Source of the DNA: Pseudomonas helleri
Lineage (GTDB): Bacteria; Pseudomonadota; Gammaproteobacteria; Pseudomonadales; Pseudomonadaceae
DNA length: 64,000 bases
Assembly: GCF_001043025.1 (NCBI RefSeq)
Contig: NZ_JYLD01000008.1
Span: 124,001 to 188,000, forward strand
Direction: 5' to 3'
The translations under genes and the position numbers were made by a program. Below the pieces are notes generated by a model. It was not told the origin of the DNA, did not search any database, and saw only the letters and a program-made list of their open reading frames with translations. This document shows, piece after piece, positions 1 through 9,982 of this stretch (positions are counted from its first letter, which is position 1; each line of letters opens with the position of its first letter).

Positions 1-1
1 T

Positions 2-349
2 CAATACGCGCTGACCGATTCGCGGGTGAGCGATGTGCGCGACAAGGTGCGCATGGTGCTGGACGAGGAAGTCGACGGGGCGTATCCGCAACGCTGGCTG
101 GGCCGGGTCGAGGTCACCACGCTGGCCGGTCAGACCTTGCACGGGCGCATCGACGAGCCCAAGGGCGATCCGGGCAATACCCTGAGCCGCGCTGAACTGG
201 AAGACAAATTTCGCCGCCTGCTGGCGTTCTCCGGGGCACGCACTGACGAGCAGGCGACTGGCCTGATCGGGCTGGTCTGGAACCTGCGCGAACTCGATGA
301 CTTGAGCGCGTTGACGCGAACCACAACTTTTGCCGGGAGCGCAGCATGA
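2..349 (+). CDS. MmgE/PrpD family protein, C-terminal end (partial)
   Basis: Only the last 115 codons are in the window; the reading frame is open from base 2, so the gene begins upstream. The visible end resembles the C-terminal domain of MmgE/PrpD proteins (2-methylcitrate dehydratase superfamily), including the stretch TLHGRIDEPKGDPGNTLS, typical of the domain that closes over the active site. It overlaps the following CoA-transferase start by four bases (ATGA), so the two are translationally coupled. In P. aeruginosa the same order (PA0881 MmgE/PrpD, PA0882, PA0883) lies in the itaconate degradation cluster. Its own reaction there is not settled; a dehydratase or isomerase role is inference. 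Confidence 0.85.
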   Translation, partial: QYALTDSRVSDVRDKVRMVLDEEVDGAYPQRWLGRVEVTTLAGQTLHGRIDEPKGDPGNTLSRAELEDKFRRLLAFSGARTDEQATGLIGLVWNLRELDDLSALTRTTTFAGSAA

Positions 350-1551
350 ACGACAACACCACCAAACCCCGCCCGCTGGACGGCATTACCGTGGTCAGCC
401 TGGAGCATGCCATCGCTGCGCCGTTCTGTACCCGGCAGTTGGCCGATCTGGGCGCACGGGTGATCAAGGTTGAACGCCCTGGCTCCGGTGACTTTGCCCG
501 CGACTATGACGAGCGCGTCAATGGCCTGGCCTCACACTTTGTCTGGACCAATCGCTCCAAAGAGAGCCTGACCCTTAACGTCAAGCAGGACGAGGCCGGG
601 CAGGTGCTCGACAAGCTGCTGAGCACTGCTGATGTGCTGGTGCAGAACCTTGCACCAGGCGCCGCGCAACGCATGGGGCTGTCGTTTGCTGACCTGCATG
701 AGCGCTTCCCGAGGTTGATCGTCTGCGATATTTCCGGTTACGGCGAAGGCGGGCCTTACGAGCAAAAAAAAGCCTACGACCTGCTGATCCAGAGCGAGGG
801 CGGATTTTTGTCGGTGACCGGCGGGCCGGGTGAAAACGAGATGGCCAAGGCCGGCTGTTCGATTGCCGATATTGCCGCAGGCATGTATGCCTACACCGGC
901 GTGCTCTCGGCATTGTTGCTGCGCGACAAGACCGGCGAGGGCAGCCGTGTCGATGTGTCGATGCTGGAAAGCCTGGTGGAGTGGATGGGTTACCCGCTGT
1001 ATTACGCCTACGAAGGCGCGCCACCACCGCCCAGAGCGGGCGCCGCCCACGCGACGATTTACCCCTACGGACCGTTCCCCACAGGGGATGGCGGTACGGT
1101 GATGCTCGGCTTGCAGAACGAGCGTGAATGGCAGCAGTTTTGCGACAAGGTGTTGCTGAGACCTGACCTTGCGCGCGACTCGCGCTTTAATGCCAATGCG
1201 CGTCGTTCAGAGAACCGTGCCGAGTTGCGGGCCCTCATCGTTGAGACGTTTGCCCACATGACGGCTGAACAGGTATTTGCACGGCTGGACTCGGCGTTGA
1301 TTGCCAACGCCCATGTCAACGACATGGCCGGGGTCTGGGCGCATCCACAACTGCAGGCGCGTGATCGCTGGCGTGAAGTGGACAGCCCGTCCGGCAAGTT
1401 GGCGGCGCTGCTGCCGCCGGGTCGTAACACGGCATTTGAGCCGCGTATGGATCCGGTGCCGGGTTTGGGCGAACACACCGACAGCGTGCTGGCGGAGTTG
1501 GGTTACAAGGCGCATGACATTCAGCGCCTACACGAACAAGGAGCGGTGTGA
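346..1551 (+). CDS. ict: Itaconate CoA-transferase (CaiB/BaiF family III)
   Basis: A 401-residue family III CoA-transferase, predicted to move CoA from succinyl-CoA to itaconate in the cytoplasm as the first step of itaconate breakdown. The N-terminal LDGITVVSLEHAIAAPFCTR stretch and the DLGARVIKVERPGSGDFAR segment are CaiB-type signatures, and the motif SIADIAAGMYAY places the catalytic aspartate at residue 175. Length is normal for the family. It starts inside the stop codon of the MmgE/PrpD gene and is followed 35 bases later by a citramalyl-CoA lyase, the order seen in the P. aeruginosa ict-ccl region. Substrate is assigned from gene order; mesaconate or another C5 dicarboxylate is an alternative. 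Confidence 0.82.
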   Translation: MNDNTTKPRPLDGITVVSLEHAIAAPFCTRQLADLGARVIKVERPGSGDFARDYDERVNGLASHFVWTNRSKESLTLNVKQDEAGQVLDKLLSTADVLVQNLAPGAAQRMGLSFADLHERFPRLIVCDISGYGEGGPYEQKKAYDLLIQSEGGFLSVTGGPGENEMAKAGCSIADIAAGMYAYTGVLSALLLRDKTGEGSRVDVSMLESLVEWMGYPLYYAYEGAPPPPRAGAAHATIYPYGPFPTGDGGTVMLGLQNEREWQQFCDKVLLRPDLARDSRFNANARRSENRAELRALIVETFAHMTAEQVFARLDSALIANAHVNDMAGVWAHPQLQARDRWREVDSPSGKLAALLPPGRNTAFEPRMDPVPGLGEHTDSVLAELGYKAHDIQRLHEQGAV

Positions 1552-1586
1552 GGCTGGCGCCTCACACCTCCTGCATGGAGCAGTTC

Positions 1587-3471
<1,885 letters not shown>

Positions 3472-3480
3472 GACCTGAAG

Positions 3481-3516
3481 TGCCGCCGGTAATCGCACAA
3501 GCGCTTGCCGGCGGCA
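3481..3516 (+). promoter_or_regulatory. Intercistronic hairpin after dctP
   Basis: Perfect 9-bp inverted repeat TGCCGCCGG (3481-3489) and CCGGCGGCA (3508-3516) just after the dctP stop, with no T-run. Such stems behind binding-protein genes usually protect the upstream message or reduce read-through into the permease genes; that role is inferred. Confidence 0.5.
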
Positions 3517-3616
3517 GCGTCAATGGCGAAAGCGACAGCCTGCAAGGTCTGTCGCGCCTTGGCTTCATTGGTTTTAGTAGTCGCTTTGCGACCGCTCTTT
3601 CAAGGGGAGATTACCC

Positions 3617-4255
3617 ATGCAGGCATTTTTTCGTGTCTGGAATCGTGTGGAAGAAGTACTGGTGGCATTCCTGCTTGCAGGCATGACCCTGGTGACGTTC
3701 TCCTACGTGGTCTTCAACAACCTTTACGGTGTTTTTTATTCTTTGGGCGATTCTCTGCCCTTCGCCAACGACGCCATGCTCAGCATCGGCGACGGCATTT
3801 TGTATATCGCCCAGGAGATGACCTGGAGCGTGGCGCTGACCAAGGCCATGTTCGGTTGGCTGATCTTTGTCGGGCTGGCCTGGGGCGTGCGCATTGGCGC
3901 GCACATTGGTATCGACTTGCTGGTGCGCCAGTTCAGCCCTGAGAACCAGCGGCGCGTGGCGTTGCTTGCTTTGGTGATCTGCCTTGGCTATTGCGCACTC
4001 ATGGCTTACTCCAGCGAACAGTGGGTTGCCACCCTGTACGCCGTCGGCACCAGCGCTGAAGACCTCGACCGTTTCGGGATTCGCCAATGGCAGATCGTAA
4101 TGATCGTGCCAATCGGCTTTGCTTTGATGTTCCTGCGCTTTCTGCAGGTGTTCATTCGCGTCGTGCAGGGCAAGCAGCAAGGGCTGGGCTTGCACAGTGA
4201 AGTGGATGAGGCCGTGAAACTGGCTGAAAACGACACCTCGGAGAACGCCAAATGA
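3617..4255 (+). CDS. dctQ: TRAP transporter small permease DctQ
   Basis: A 212-residue four-helix membrane protein, the small subunit of a TRAP transporter. Hydrophobic segments lie near residues 14-36, 75-98, 119-141 and 159-180. The motif AWGVRIGAHIGIDLLVRQFSP in the second-third helix region is the usual DctQ signature. ATG 3617 is preceded by AAGGGGAG at good spacing. The stop overlaps the dctM start by four bases (ATGA), so the two permease subunits are coupled. The acidic C-terminal tail EVDEAVKLAENDTSENAK is not conserved in most DctQ proteins. Confidence 0.88.
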   Translation: MQAFFRVWNRVEEVLVAFLLAGMTLVTFSYVVFNNLYGVFYSLGDSLPFANDAMLSIGDGILYIAQEMTWSVALTKAMFGWLIFVGLAWGVRIGAHIGIDLLVRQFSPENQRRVALLALVICLGYCALMAYSSEQWVATLYAVGTSAEDLDRFGIRQWQIVMIVPIGFALMFLRFLQVFIRVVQGKQQGLGLHSEVDEAVKLAENDTSENAK

Positions 4256-5532
4256 CTATCAGCTTTCTATTTGTCGCTCTGTTCGTGCTGATGTTTATCG
4301 GCATTCCGGTGGCGATTTCCCTGGGCTTGTCCGGGGCCATGACCATCCTGTTCTTCAGTAACGACTCGGTTCGTTCCCTGGCGATTAAGCTGTTCGAAAC
4401 CAGTGAGCACTACACGCTGCTGGCCATTCCGTTCTTCTTGCTGTCTGGCGCCTTCATGACCAGCGGCGGTGTGGCCCGTCGCTTGATCGACTTCGCCAAC
4501 GCCTGCGTGGGGCATATCAAGGGTGGCCTGGCGATTGCGGCGATCATGGCCTGCATGTTGTTTGCGGCGCTCAGCGGGTCTTCACCGGCAACCGTGGCCG
4601 CTGTGGGTTCTATCGTGATTGCCGGGATGGTGCGCTCCGGTTACAAACAGGAGTTTGCCGCCGGTATCGTGTGTAACGCCGGTACGTTGGGCATTCTGAT
4701 TCCGCCGTCAATTGTCATGGTGGTCTACGCCACCGCGACCGAGACCTCGGTGGGCAAGCTGTTTATGGCGGGTGTGATTCCGGGGCTGTTGCTGGGTGTG
4801 GTCTTGATGATCACCATCTACATCCTTGCACGGGTTAAAAACATGCCCGCGCTGCCGCGAGCGTCGTTCAAGGAAATCGTCACCGCAGGCCGCAAAGCGG
4901 GCTGGGGCTTGATGCTGATCGTGATCATTCTGGGCGGTATTTATTCCGGCATGTTCACCCCGACCGAAGCCGCGGCTGTAGCAGCGGTGTATGCGGCGTT
5001 TGTGGCGATCTTTATCTACAAGGACATGACCTTTCGCGAATGCCCGAAGGTGATTGTCGAGGCGGGCAAACTCAGCGTGGTGCTGATGTTTATCATCGCC
5101 AACGCCATGCTGTTTGCGCACGTGCTGACCACCGAGCAGATCCCGCAATCGATCACCGCCTGGGTGGTTGAGCAGGGCTTTACACCGATTGAGTTCTTGT
5201 TGGTGGTCAACGTCGTGTTGCTGGTGGCGGGCACCTTTATGGAGCCGTCCGCGATCATCCTGATCTTGGCGCCGATCCTGTTCCCGATTGCCATGCAACT
5301 GGGCATCGACCCGATCCACCTGGGCATCATCATGGTGGTGAACATGGAGATCGGATTGATCACACCGCCAACCGGGCTCAACCTGTTTGTGACCTCGGCA
5401 GTTACGGGCATGCCACTGACCCGAGTGGTGCGTGCGGTGTCGCCGTGGCTGCTGGTGATGCTGGCGTTCTTGATACTGGTGACGTACGTGCCGTTTGTGT
5501 CGCTGGCACTGCCGAACTGGCTCGGGATGTAA
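4252..5532 (+). CDS. dctM: TRAP transporter large permease DctM
   Basis: A 426-residue polytopic inner-membrane protein, the sodium-coupled large permease of the TRAP system. The chain is almost entirely hydrophobic, about 12 segments, with family motifs FMTSGGVARRLIDFANA, LFAALSGSSPATVAAVGSI, GILIPPSIVMVVYATATE and the late EIGLITPPTGLNLFVTS that forms part of the substrate path. Full length for the family. It is the last gene of the operon and is followed by a strong intrinsic terminator, then by a porin on the opposite strand. Confidence 0.92.
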   Translation: MTISFLFVALFVLMFIGIPVAISLGLSGAMTILFFSNDSVRSLAIKLFETSEHYTLLAIPFFLLSGAFMTSGGVARRLIDFANACVGHIKGGLAIAAIMACMLFAALSGSSPATVAAVGSIVIAGMVRSGYKQEFAAGIVCNAGTLGILIPPSIVMVVYATATETSVGKLFMAGVIPGLLLGVVLMITIYILARVKNMPALPRASFKEIVTAGRKAGWGLMLIVIILGGIYSGMFTPTEAAAVAAVYAAFVAIFIYKDMTFRECPKVIVEAGKLSVVLMFIIANAMLFAHVLTTEQIPQSITAWVVEQGFTPIEFLLVVNVVLLVAGTFMEPSAIILILAPILFPIAMQLGIDPIHLGIIMVVNMEIGLITPPTGLNLFVTSAVTGMPLTRVVRAVSPWLLVMLAFLILVTYVPFVSLALPNWLGM

Positions 5533-5550
5533 AAGCTGCGGTAAAGCTAA

Positions 5551-5587
5551 AGGGCCTGCACGCGATAAGCGTGCAGGCCCTTTTTTG
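5551..5587 (+). terminator. Rho-independent terminator of the itaconate/TRAP operon
   Basis: Perfect 12-bp stem GGGCCTGCACGC (5552-5563) and GCGTGCAGGCCC (5569-5580), loop GATAA, followed by six T residues. It ends the operon that terminates with dctM. The stem is almost identical to the terminator after tRNA-Leu near 10.6 kb. Confidence 0.92.
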
Positions 5588-5610
5588 TGGCCGCTGAAGG
5601 GGTGTGTCGA

Positions 5611-6960
5611 CTACCAGAGTGGAACCACGTAGCTGACATACAGACGGTTTTCGTCTTGCACGGTCGCGCCAGTAATGTCCGGGCTGGCGTGAGCATTTCG
5701 CCAGGTCACACCCAGCCCTTTGAAGGTACCGGTCGGGATCTGGTAGGCGAGGGTGACGTTGCGTTCCCACTCGCTGGTAGTGCCTTGCGCGGTGCGGATG
5801 TCATCACCGTGGGCATACGACGTGGCGAAGGTCAGGCCGTTGACGCCCAGCTTGCTGAAGTCATATTTGTACTGCGCCAGCCAGGTGCGTTCGCCCGCAT
5901 GCTGGAACTTGTTCAGTTGCATGTTGGTGAGGGCCGGAGTGTCGGCGCCCGAGCCTGGACCTTGACGGTTGTCGCCGCTGTTCAAGCCGGAGTCCAGGTA
6001 CGGGAAGTCGCTGTCGCCGCTGTTTTTCTGGATGCCCAGACCCACGGTGTGACCATCCAGGGTGTAGCTTTCGAGCAGGCTGACGGTGGACTGGTTGATA
6101 CGGCCTTTGGAGGCGCCATTGTCATACAGGCCGGCAGCGGCATAGTCTTTGTCGCCATCGGCGTTGCCGCCCACACCCAGGCTGCGGTACAGACGGATGT
6201 CGGTGTCAAAGGCACCTACAGCCACCGCGTCATGGCGCTTGGCGCCGAGGAAGAACTGCTGGTAGTAATCCTCAAGGTTGGAATACCACAGGCTTACGGT
6301 GGTGCCCGGCAAGCCGGTGTAGTCGGCGCCACCAAACAGGAAGCGATCGCTTTCTTTGGTACCGCCAGCGGTGATCATGCCCTGATCGCCGGTTTCGTTA
6401 CGGATCTTGGTCTTGAGAATGTCACCCGCAGTGAAGGTGAAATCCGTCAGGTCCTTGGACACCAGTTGCACACCGGTGTTGGTCTGCTGATACAGGCGCC
6501 CGTCAGTGTTGGCCAGGACCGGGTTGTTGCCGTACAGCGTACCCACACGCAACTCATCTTTAGCGAAGCGCATTTTGAAGGTAGGGCTCAGAACGCCGAA
6601 CTGATCGGCAGATTTGCCATCATCCAGCGGGAACATACTGCCCGGATAACGACCCTGATGAGACTTGTCATTGAGGTCACCACCGGAGTCCAGCTTCAGA
6701 CCATAAAACCCCTGCAAGTCCAGACCAAAACCAACCGGACCTTCGGTGTAGCCAGACTTGAAGTTGAATTCAAAGCCCTGTCCCCAATCGCGAATGCTGT
6801 GGGCCTTCGCGTTGCTGTTAACTACATCGCGACCCTGTTGATTGAGGTAACGGTTAAGCAGGGTTAGATCGGCGTGACTGTCATCGATAAAGTCGGCGTG
6901 TGCTGACAGCATAAAGCTCGCCATGGCGACCCCCACCATAGGGCTTACTAACTTCTTCAT
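5611..6960 (-). CDS. OprD-family outer-membrane porin
   Basis: A 449-residue OprD/OccK-type substrate-specific porin. The signal peptide ends near residue 22 (MLSAHA then DFIDDSHADL), and the mature start FIDDSHADLTLLNRYLNQQGRD is diagnostic of the family. Further marks are the GQGFEFNFKSGYTEGPVG strand, FRVG-type strands such as DELRVGTLYGNNPVLANTD, and the C-terminal VSYVVPLW ending in an aromatic residue for Bam recognition. It is convergent with the TRAP operon, so it is probably the outer-membrane entry route for the same diacids, but this is inference from position. Which Occ subfamily it belongs to cannot be told by eye. Confidence 0.9.
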   Translation of the reverse strand: MKKLVSPMVGVAMASFMLSAHADFIDDSHADLTLLNRYLNQQGRDVVNSNAKAHSIRDWGQGFEFNFKSGYTEGPVGFGLDLQGFYGLKLDSGGDLNDKSHQGRYPGSMFPLDDGKSADQFGVLSPTFKMRFAKDELRVGTLYGNNPVLANTDGRLYQQTNTGVQLVSKDLTDFTFTAGDILKTKIRNETGDQGMITAGGTKESDRFLFGGADYTGLPGTTVSLWYSNLEDYYQQFFLGAKRHDAVAVGAFDTDIRLYRSLGVGGNADGDKDYAAAGLYDNGASKGRINQSTVSLLESYTLDGHTVGLGIQKNSGDSDFPYLDSGLNSGDNRQGPGSGADTPALTNMQLNKFQHAGERTWLAQYKYDFSKLGVNGLTFATSYAHGDDIRTAQGTTSEWERNVTLAYQIPTGTFKGLGVTWRNAHASPDITGATVQDENRLYVSYVVPLW

Positions 6961-7230
6961 TGATCCCGGTCTCCGTCATTATTCTGAAATTAAAGCGTCA
7001 AACGCTTCACATAATTAGGCGATTCCTATGTGACAGTTCGGAGTCAAAAGCGGGGTTTGGCAGATGAAATTAAATTTAAGAAAGCCCGTGGATACAGGGG
7101 TTTTGCAGGTGTTTTTGAGGTTTTTGGCGAGTGCTGTGACTGCCATCTGGAGGTCGCGCGCGAGGTTGGAATTCGCCATAAACTGCGCGCCCGACACGCC
7201 CCTGAAATTCAACAATAAAGGAGTCATTGC

Positions 7231-7641
7231 ATGACAGCAGACAAAGCGTGCCCGGTGGTCTTACGACGTGCTCAAACGCTGGAAATCCTTGCGTTTGAGC
7301 ACCCTTTGGCAGGCTTACAACTGGTCAAAGGCAGCGTCGAACCGGGAGAGCCGACCGACGTGGCAGCTGTACGAGAATTGTTCGAAGAAGCGGGGATTAC
7401 CGCCACTGCAAAACACGCTCTGGGCGAGTGGCGATCGACGCTAACGGGGCACACTTGGGCGTTTCATGAATGTCATGTTGACCAGGAACTCCCCGAGACG
7501 TGGGCACATTTTGCTGACGATGACGGAGGGCATGAATTCCGGTTTTTTTGGCACCCGTTGATGAGTGAACCGTCAGACAACTGGCATCAGATCTTCAAAG
7601 ATGCTTTGAGTTTTCTCAGGCAGACCCTCGCCGATACGTAA
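7231..7641 (+). CDS. Nudix hydrolase
   Basis: A 136-residue single-domain Nudix protein. Residues 34-56 fit the Nudix box GX5EX7REUXEEXGU exactly: GSVEPGE, then seven residues, then RELFEEAGI, which binds the catalytic divalent metal. Upstream sequence AATAAAGGAGTCATTGC gives a strong ribosome site (AAGGAG) before ATG 7231. The enzyme would cleave a nucleoside diphosphate linked to another group, substrate unknown. It is a monocistronic gene in the gap between the porin and a small lipoprotein. The rest of the chain is short, with no extra domain to indicate RppH or MutT specificity. Confidence 0.9.
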   Translation: MTADKACPVVLRRAQTLEILAFEHPLAGLQLVKGSVEPGEPTDVAAVRELFEEAGITATAKHALGEWRSTLTGHTWAFHECHVDQELPETWAHFADDDGGHEFRFFWHPLMSEPSDNWHQIFKDALSFLRQTLADT

Positions 7642-7729
7642 ATTTACACTCAACTATCGGCGTGCCATCGAGTCCAAGTAACTTCGTCTGCTGACAGTTT
7701 TACAGCCAACGTCGAAACGGAGGGAGAGA

Positions 7730-7912
7730 ATGAAAAAAATCATAGGCCTGGCAGCACTGACCATCCTGGTCGGATGCTCGGCGAATCAGCCAAAACAGCC
7801 CGAACTTAACGACACCCAAGCGTGCATGACCTACCGATCAATGATGACCGCCCCCATGGCCCCGGATGCGATGCAGCGTCTGAGAGAGGCGTGTGAACAG
7901 TCGAGGTCTTGA
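7730..7912 (+). CDS. Small lipoprotein of unknown function
   Basis: A 60-residue predicted lipoprotein. It has the basic start MKKIIGLAA, a short hydrophobic core and a lipobox LVGC with the lipidated cysteine at residue 16. The mature part of about 45 residues has a second and third cysteine (QACMTYR and REACEQSRS), which could form a disulfide in the periplasm. ATG 7730 follows GGAGGGAGAG, a strong ribosome site. No family is recognised. It stands alone between the Nudix gene and the toxin-antitoxin pair. Confidence 0.65.
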   Translation: MKKIIGLAALTILVGCSANQPKQPELNDTQACMTYRSMMTAPMAPDAMQRLREACEQSRS

Positions 7913-7965
7913 AGGGGGAGTGCTCGGAGCCTGACGCTAACAGGCGAAGGGCAGTGCGGTATGCA

Positions 7966-8250
7966 TCATTCAGGAACGAGGCGAATCTCTACACGCTGAC
8001 CCAGTGCCCGCGCGGCACTGGCCAGGGTCGCCAGTGTCATGCCCGGGTCATTCTGGTCAAGTGCCCGGTCCACGGCGGTGCGGCTGGTCTGCATGCGATC
8101 CGCTAGTGCTTTCTTGGTAACGTGCTGTGCCTTCATCGCCTCAGCAATCTGCCAGGCGATCACACGCTTAAGCGCTGCTGCCGACACTTCTTCTGCGAGG
8201 CCTTGCTCGGAGAGAAAATCATCAAAATCAGAGCCTATATGCTTGTTCAT
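7966..8250 (-). CDS. HigA-type antitoxin, XRE helix-turn-helix
   Basis: A 94-residue antitoxin encoded just after its toxin. The helix-turn-helix lies at about residues 33-65 (IAEAMKAQHVTKKALADRMQ, then TSRTAVDRALDQND), followed by a stretch predicted to complete the XRE fold. It should bind DNA and neutralise the RelE-like toxin. Its start lies 10 bases after the toxin stop, so the order is toxin first, as in HigBA systems. A perfect palindrome (8611-8628) at the toxin promoter is the likely site for autorepression. Confidence 0.8.
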   Translation of the reverse strand: MNKHIGSDFDDFLSEQGLAEEVSAAALKRVIAWQIAEAMKAQHVTKKALADRMQTSRTAVDRALDQNDPGMTLATLASAARALGQRVEIRLVPE

Positions 8251-8260
8251 GTTGAGTGCC

Positions 8261-8602
8261 TCATAGTCTTGCTTTGCGCTGTTTAGCGGTTGCCATGTCA
8301 GACGCGGGTGTTTTTTGGCTTTTTTTGATGAAGCCGTGGAGCAGAATCATGTCGCAACCTGCGACCGTAAATAAAACACGGGCAATGGTATCGCCCAAAT
8401 CAATTCTGACCTCCCAAAGTCCAGCATCCAGCTTGCGCACCACTGGCATGCCTATAGGCCAGCCCAGTTGAACGGTCTTGATGTCGACACCTACAGTACG
8501 CCGATGCTCCCTTGGCAGGTCAGTCAGCCATTCGCGCACAGGCTCATTACCAGCATCGGTGCGGAAAAAGCGAACATTGAGAACGTCAGGGAGTTCAGTC
8601 AT
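8261..8602 (-). CDS. RelE/HigB-like toxin (phage Gp49-like)
   Basis: A 113-residue RelE-superfamily protein, likely an mRNA interferase acting on translating ribosomes. Features are the start of the fold NVRFFRTDAGNEPVREWLTDLP, the central KLDAGLWEVRIDL strand with the conserved G-x-W-E-x-R pattern, and the C-terminal ILLHGFIKKSQKTPASDMATA typical of the HigB/Gp49 group. An in-frame ATG nine codons upstream (8629) lies inside the operator palindrome and has no ribosome site, so ATG 8602 is preferred although its own site is weak. Followed by its HigA-like antitoxin. Confidence 0.82.
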   Translation of the reverse strand: MTELPDVLNVRFFRTDAGNEPVREWLTDLPREHRRTVGVDIKTVQLGWPIGMPVVRKLDAGLWEVRIDLGDTIARVLFTVAGCDMILLHGFIKKSQKTPASDMATAKQRKARL

Positions 8603-8610
8603 AACTGGAG

Positions 8611-8628
8611 TGTACCTAAAAAGGTACA
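8611..8628. promoter_or_regulatory. Candidate operator of the HigBA-type module
   Basis: Perfect 7-bp inverted repeat TGTACCT (8611-8617) and AGGTACA (8622-8628) with an AAAA spacer, 9 bases upstream of the toxin start. Position and symmetry fit an operator for the HTH antitoxin or toxin-antitoxin complex; binding is inferred. Confidence 0.6.
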
Positions 8629-8690
8629 TTGTGCAACTGTCTGCTAAACATCCGGACTGATGGTGAAAGCTTGAACGCTTCGGTGTTTTG

Positions 8691-8785
8691 GATCGCAGTA
8701 GTCGCTGACAAGGTACGTAGGCTGCGATCTTTTAACGTTTAAGATCAGCAGATCGCAGCGTTCGGCAGCTCCTGCACCACTCATG
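8691..8785. repeat. REP-type palindrome, second family (degenerate copy)
   Basis: Contains GTAGTCGCTGACAAGG followed by GGCTGCGATCT and the inner inverted repeat GCTGCGATCT (8721-8730) / AGATCGCAGC (8750-8759). It matches the left arm of the better-preserved element at 32208-32309. It lies between the toxin-antitoxin module and the convergent end of an unknown gene. Confidence 0.55.
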
Positions 8786-8806
8786 TTTCGTCAGCCATGA
8801 TTTGAT

Positions 8807-9178
8807 TCATCTTTCAGCACGGCGCTCGAGCGCAAATATCCAGCGTCGAAGTGGGCCCCAATACGCCAAATCAATCACATCAAAAGTAACCCATACCCGG
8901 GTCCTCACTGAAAACGCCTGAACGGCGGGGCTGGGTGAAATTGCAAGCGGATTACTGATCGATACGAGCGATTGATGCGCACTTCCGATGTAGGGCGAAT
9001 TCCTGGTGTCGAGAAGACCGACCTGTAATGTTCCATTAACGTCTGGAAGGCTCAAGGACAAGGTCTCGCCAGTTGCCAATCGACCTATACACGCGCTCTC
9101 AAAAAAGACGGCAAGTGGCGCGCTCCGGCCAAAAGCATTGTTTAGAAACCCCTTCTTTCGATGAATGGTGATGTCCAT
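8807..9178 (-). CDS. Hypothetical protein
   Basis: A 123-residue protein with no family I recognise. The start MDITIHRKKGFLNNAFGR is basic and there is no signal peptide or membrane segment until a weak hydrophobic stretch near VWVTFDVIDLAYW close to the C-terminus. An in-frame ATG 21 codons upstream (9241) exists, but ATG 9178 has GAAGGG at the right distance. The middle GETLSLSLPDVNGTLQVGL suggests a small beta-rich fold. It is monocistronic, flanked by a REP-type repeat and a secreted-protein pair on the other strand. Confidence 0.55.
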   Translation of the reverse strand: MDITIHRKKGFLNNAFGRSAPLAVFFESACIGRLATGETLSLSLPDVNGTLQVGLLDTRNSPYIGSAHQSLVSISNPLAISPSPAVQAFSVRTRVWVTFDVIDLAYWGPLRRWIFALERRAER

Positions 9179-9403
9179 GTGCCGCCCTTCATTGACCGAG
9201 TGCACAGAGTATTGGTCAGTCTGACGATAATGGCGAATCACTCTCTAACCACAGGGGTGGATTAGTACAGGTGTGCTAATTGAAGAAGAGTGTTTTGATG
9301 TTATCGTTTTTCTTGTATTGGTAATGTTAGAAATATTTCGTGCTTTGATTAAAAGCAAAAATATTTAACGTCTGCTCATTATTCTGGAAGGTTCGGTAAG
9401 TGT

Positions 9404-9982
9404 ATGTCAGGGATATTCAGGTTGGGTGGTGTGCTAATAGTGTTGGCGTCGTTATTGGCGGGGTTTAATTCGGCACTGGCCGACAGTAAAGACCCTGTTG
9501 GCGACTGGTGGCTTGTTTACAGTGTCGGCGCGGGGAAAAACAACATTGTGTTTGTCGCCGACCTCACTTCCATGACACCCCCCGTTAAAAAGGGCGGTAC
9601 ACAGTTTGTCGAGGTTAGCCAGATCTTCGCTGATCCATCAAAACCGCTGGTGGACGTCTATACAGTTGAAGTTCAATGCGCCAAACACAGGGCTCGTTTT
9701 GTTAAAGGCACATCTACTGATCGAGCCAGCAACGTACGTCGGGATCTGGAAGTGTCCAATGAGTGGCTCACGCTGGACGATAATGCACTGTTATACACGT
9801 TTGGATTTGTGTGTAATCCGCGGGATCGAGTCTTCAATGGCATGTTGTCGTTGGGGAAGTTTACTCATAAAAAGCTGCTGGGAACTATCGCGGAATTGCA
9901 AGCGCCGCCGAAAACGCCGATGCAAGAGTTGGAGCAGATGTTGGGTAACGATAAGCCGCACGGTCCTGGTGAGATGAAATGA
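9404..9982 (+). CDS. Secreted protein of unknown function
   Basis: A 192-residue protein with a clear signal peptide (hydrophobic residues 8-26, cleavage near SALA-DSKD). The mature part starts DPVGDWWLVYSVGAGKNNIVFVADL and holds two cysteines (VQCAKHRAR and FVCNPRD) that could pair. The layout, a periplasmic protein with a surface-type stress or colour-change strand pattern, resembles DUF-type secreted proteins of proteobacteria that report on cell state, but I cannot name a family. Its stop overlaps the next lipoprotein start by four bases, so the two are coupled and probably act together in the envelope. Base composition is more AT-rich than neighbours. Confidence 0.65.
   Translation: MSGIFRLGGVLIVLASLLAGFNSALADSKDPVGDWWLVYSVGAGKNNIVFVADLTSMTPPVKKGGTQFVEVSQIFADPSKPLVDVYTVEVQCAKHRARFVKGTSTDRASNVRRDLEVSNEWLTLDDNALLYTFGFVCNPRDRVFNGMLSLGKFTHKKLLGTIAELQAPPKTPMQELEQMLGNDKPHGPGEMK

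Noticed and set aside
3664..3680. Sigma-54-like TGGCAT..TTGCA sequence in dctQ
   Set aside because: The spacing is six instead of five bases, the GG-GC distance is wrong, and it lies inside a coding region.
5587..6867. Long open frame (426 codons) opposite the OprD-type porin gene
   Set aside because: It is the shadow of the porin's codon pattern; no ribosome site, no signal or fold, and the porin is clearly real on the other strand.
7030..7218. Short plus frame before the Nudix gene
   Set aside because: It overlaps the probable porin and Nudix promoter region and has no coding signature.
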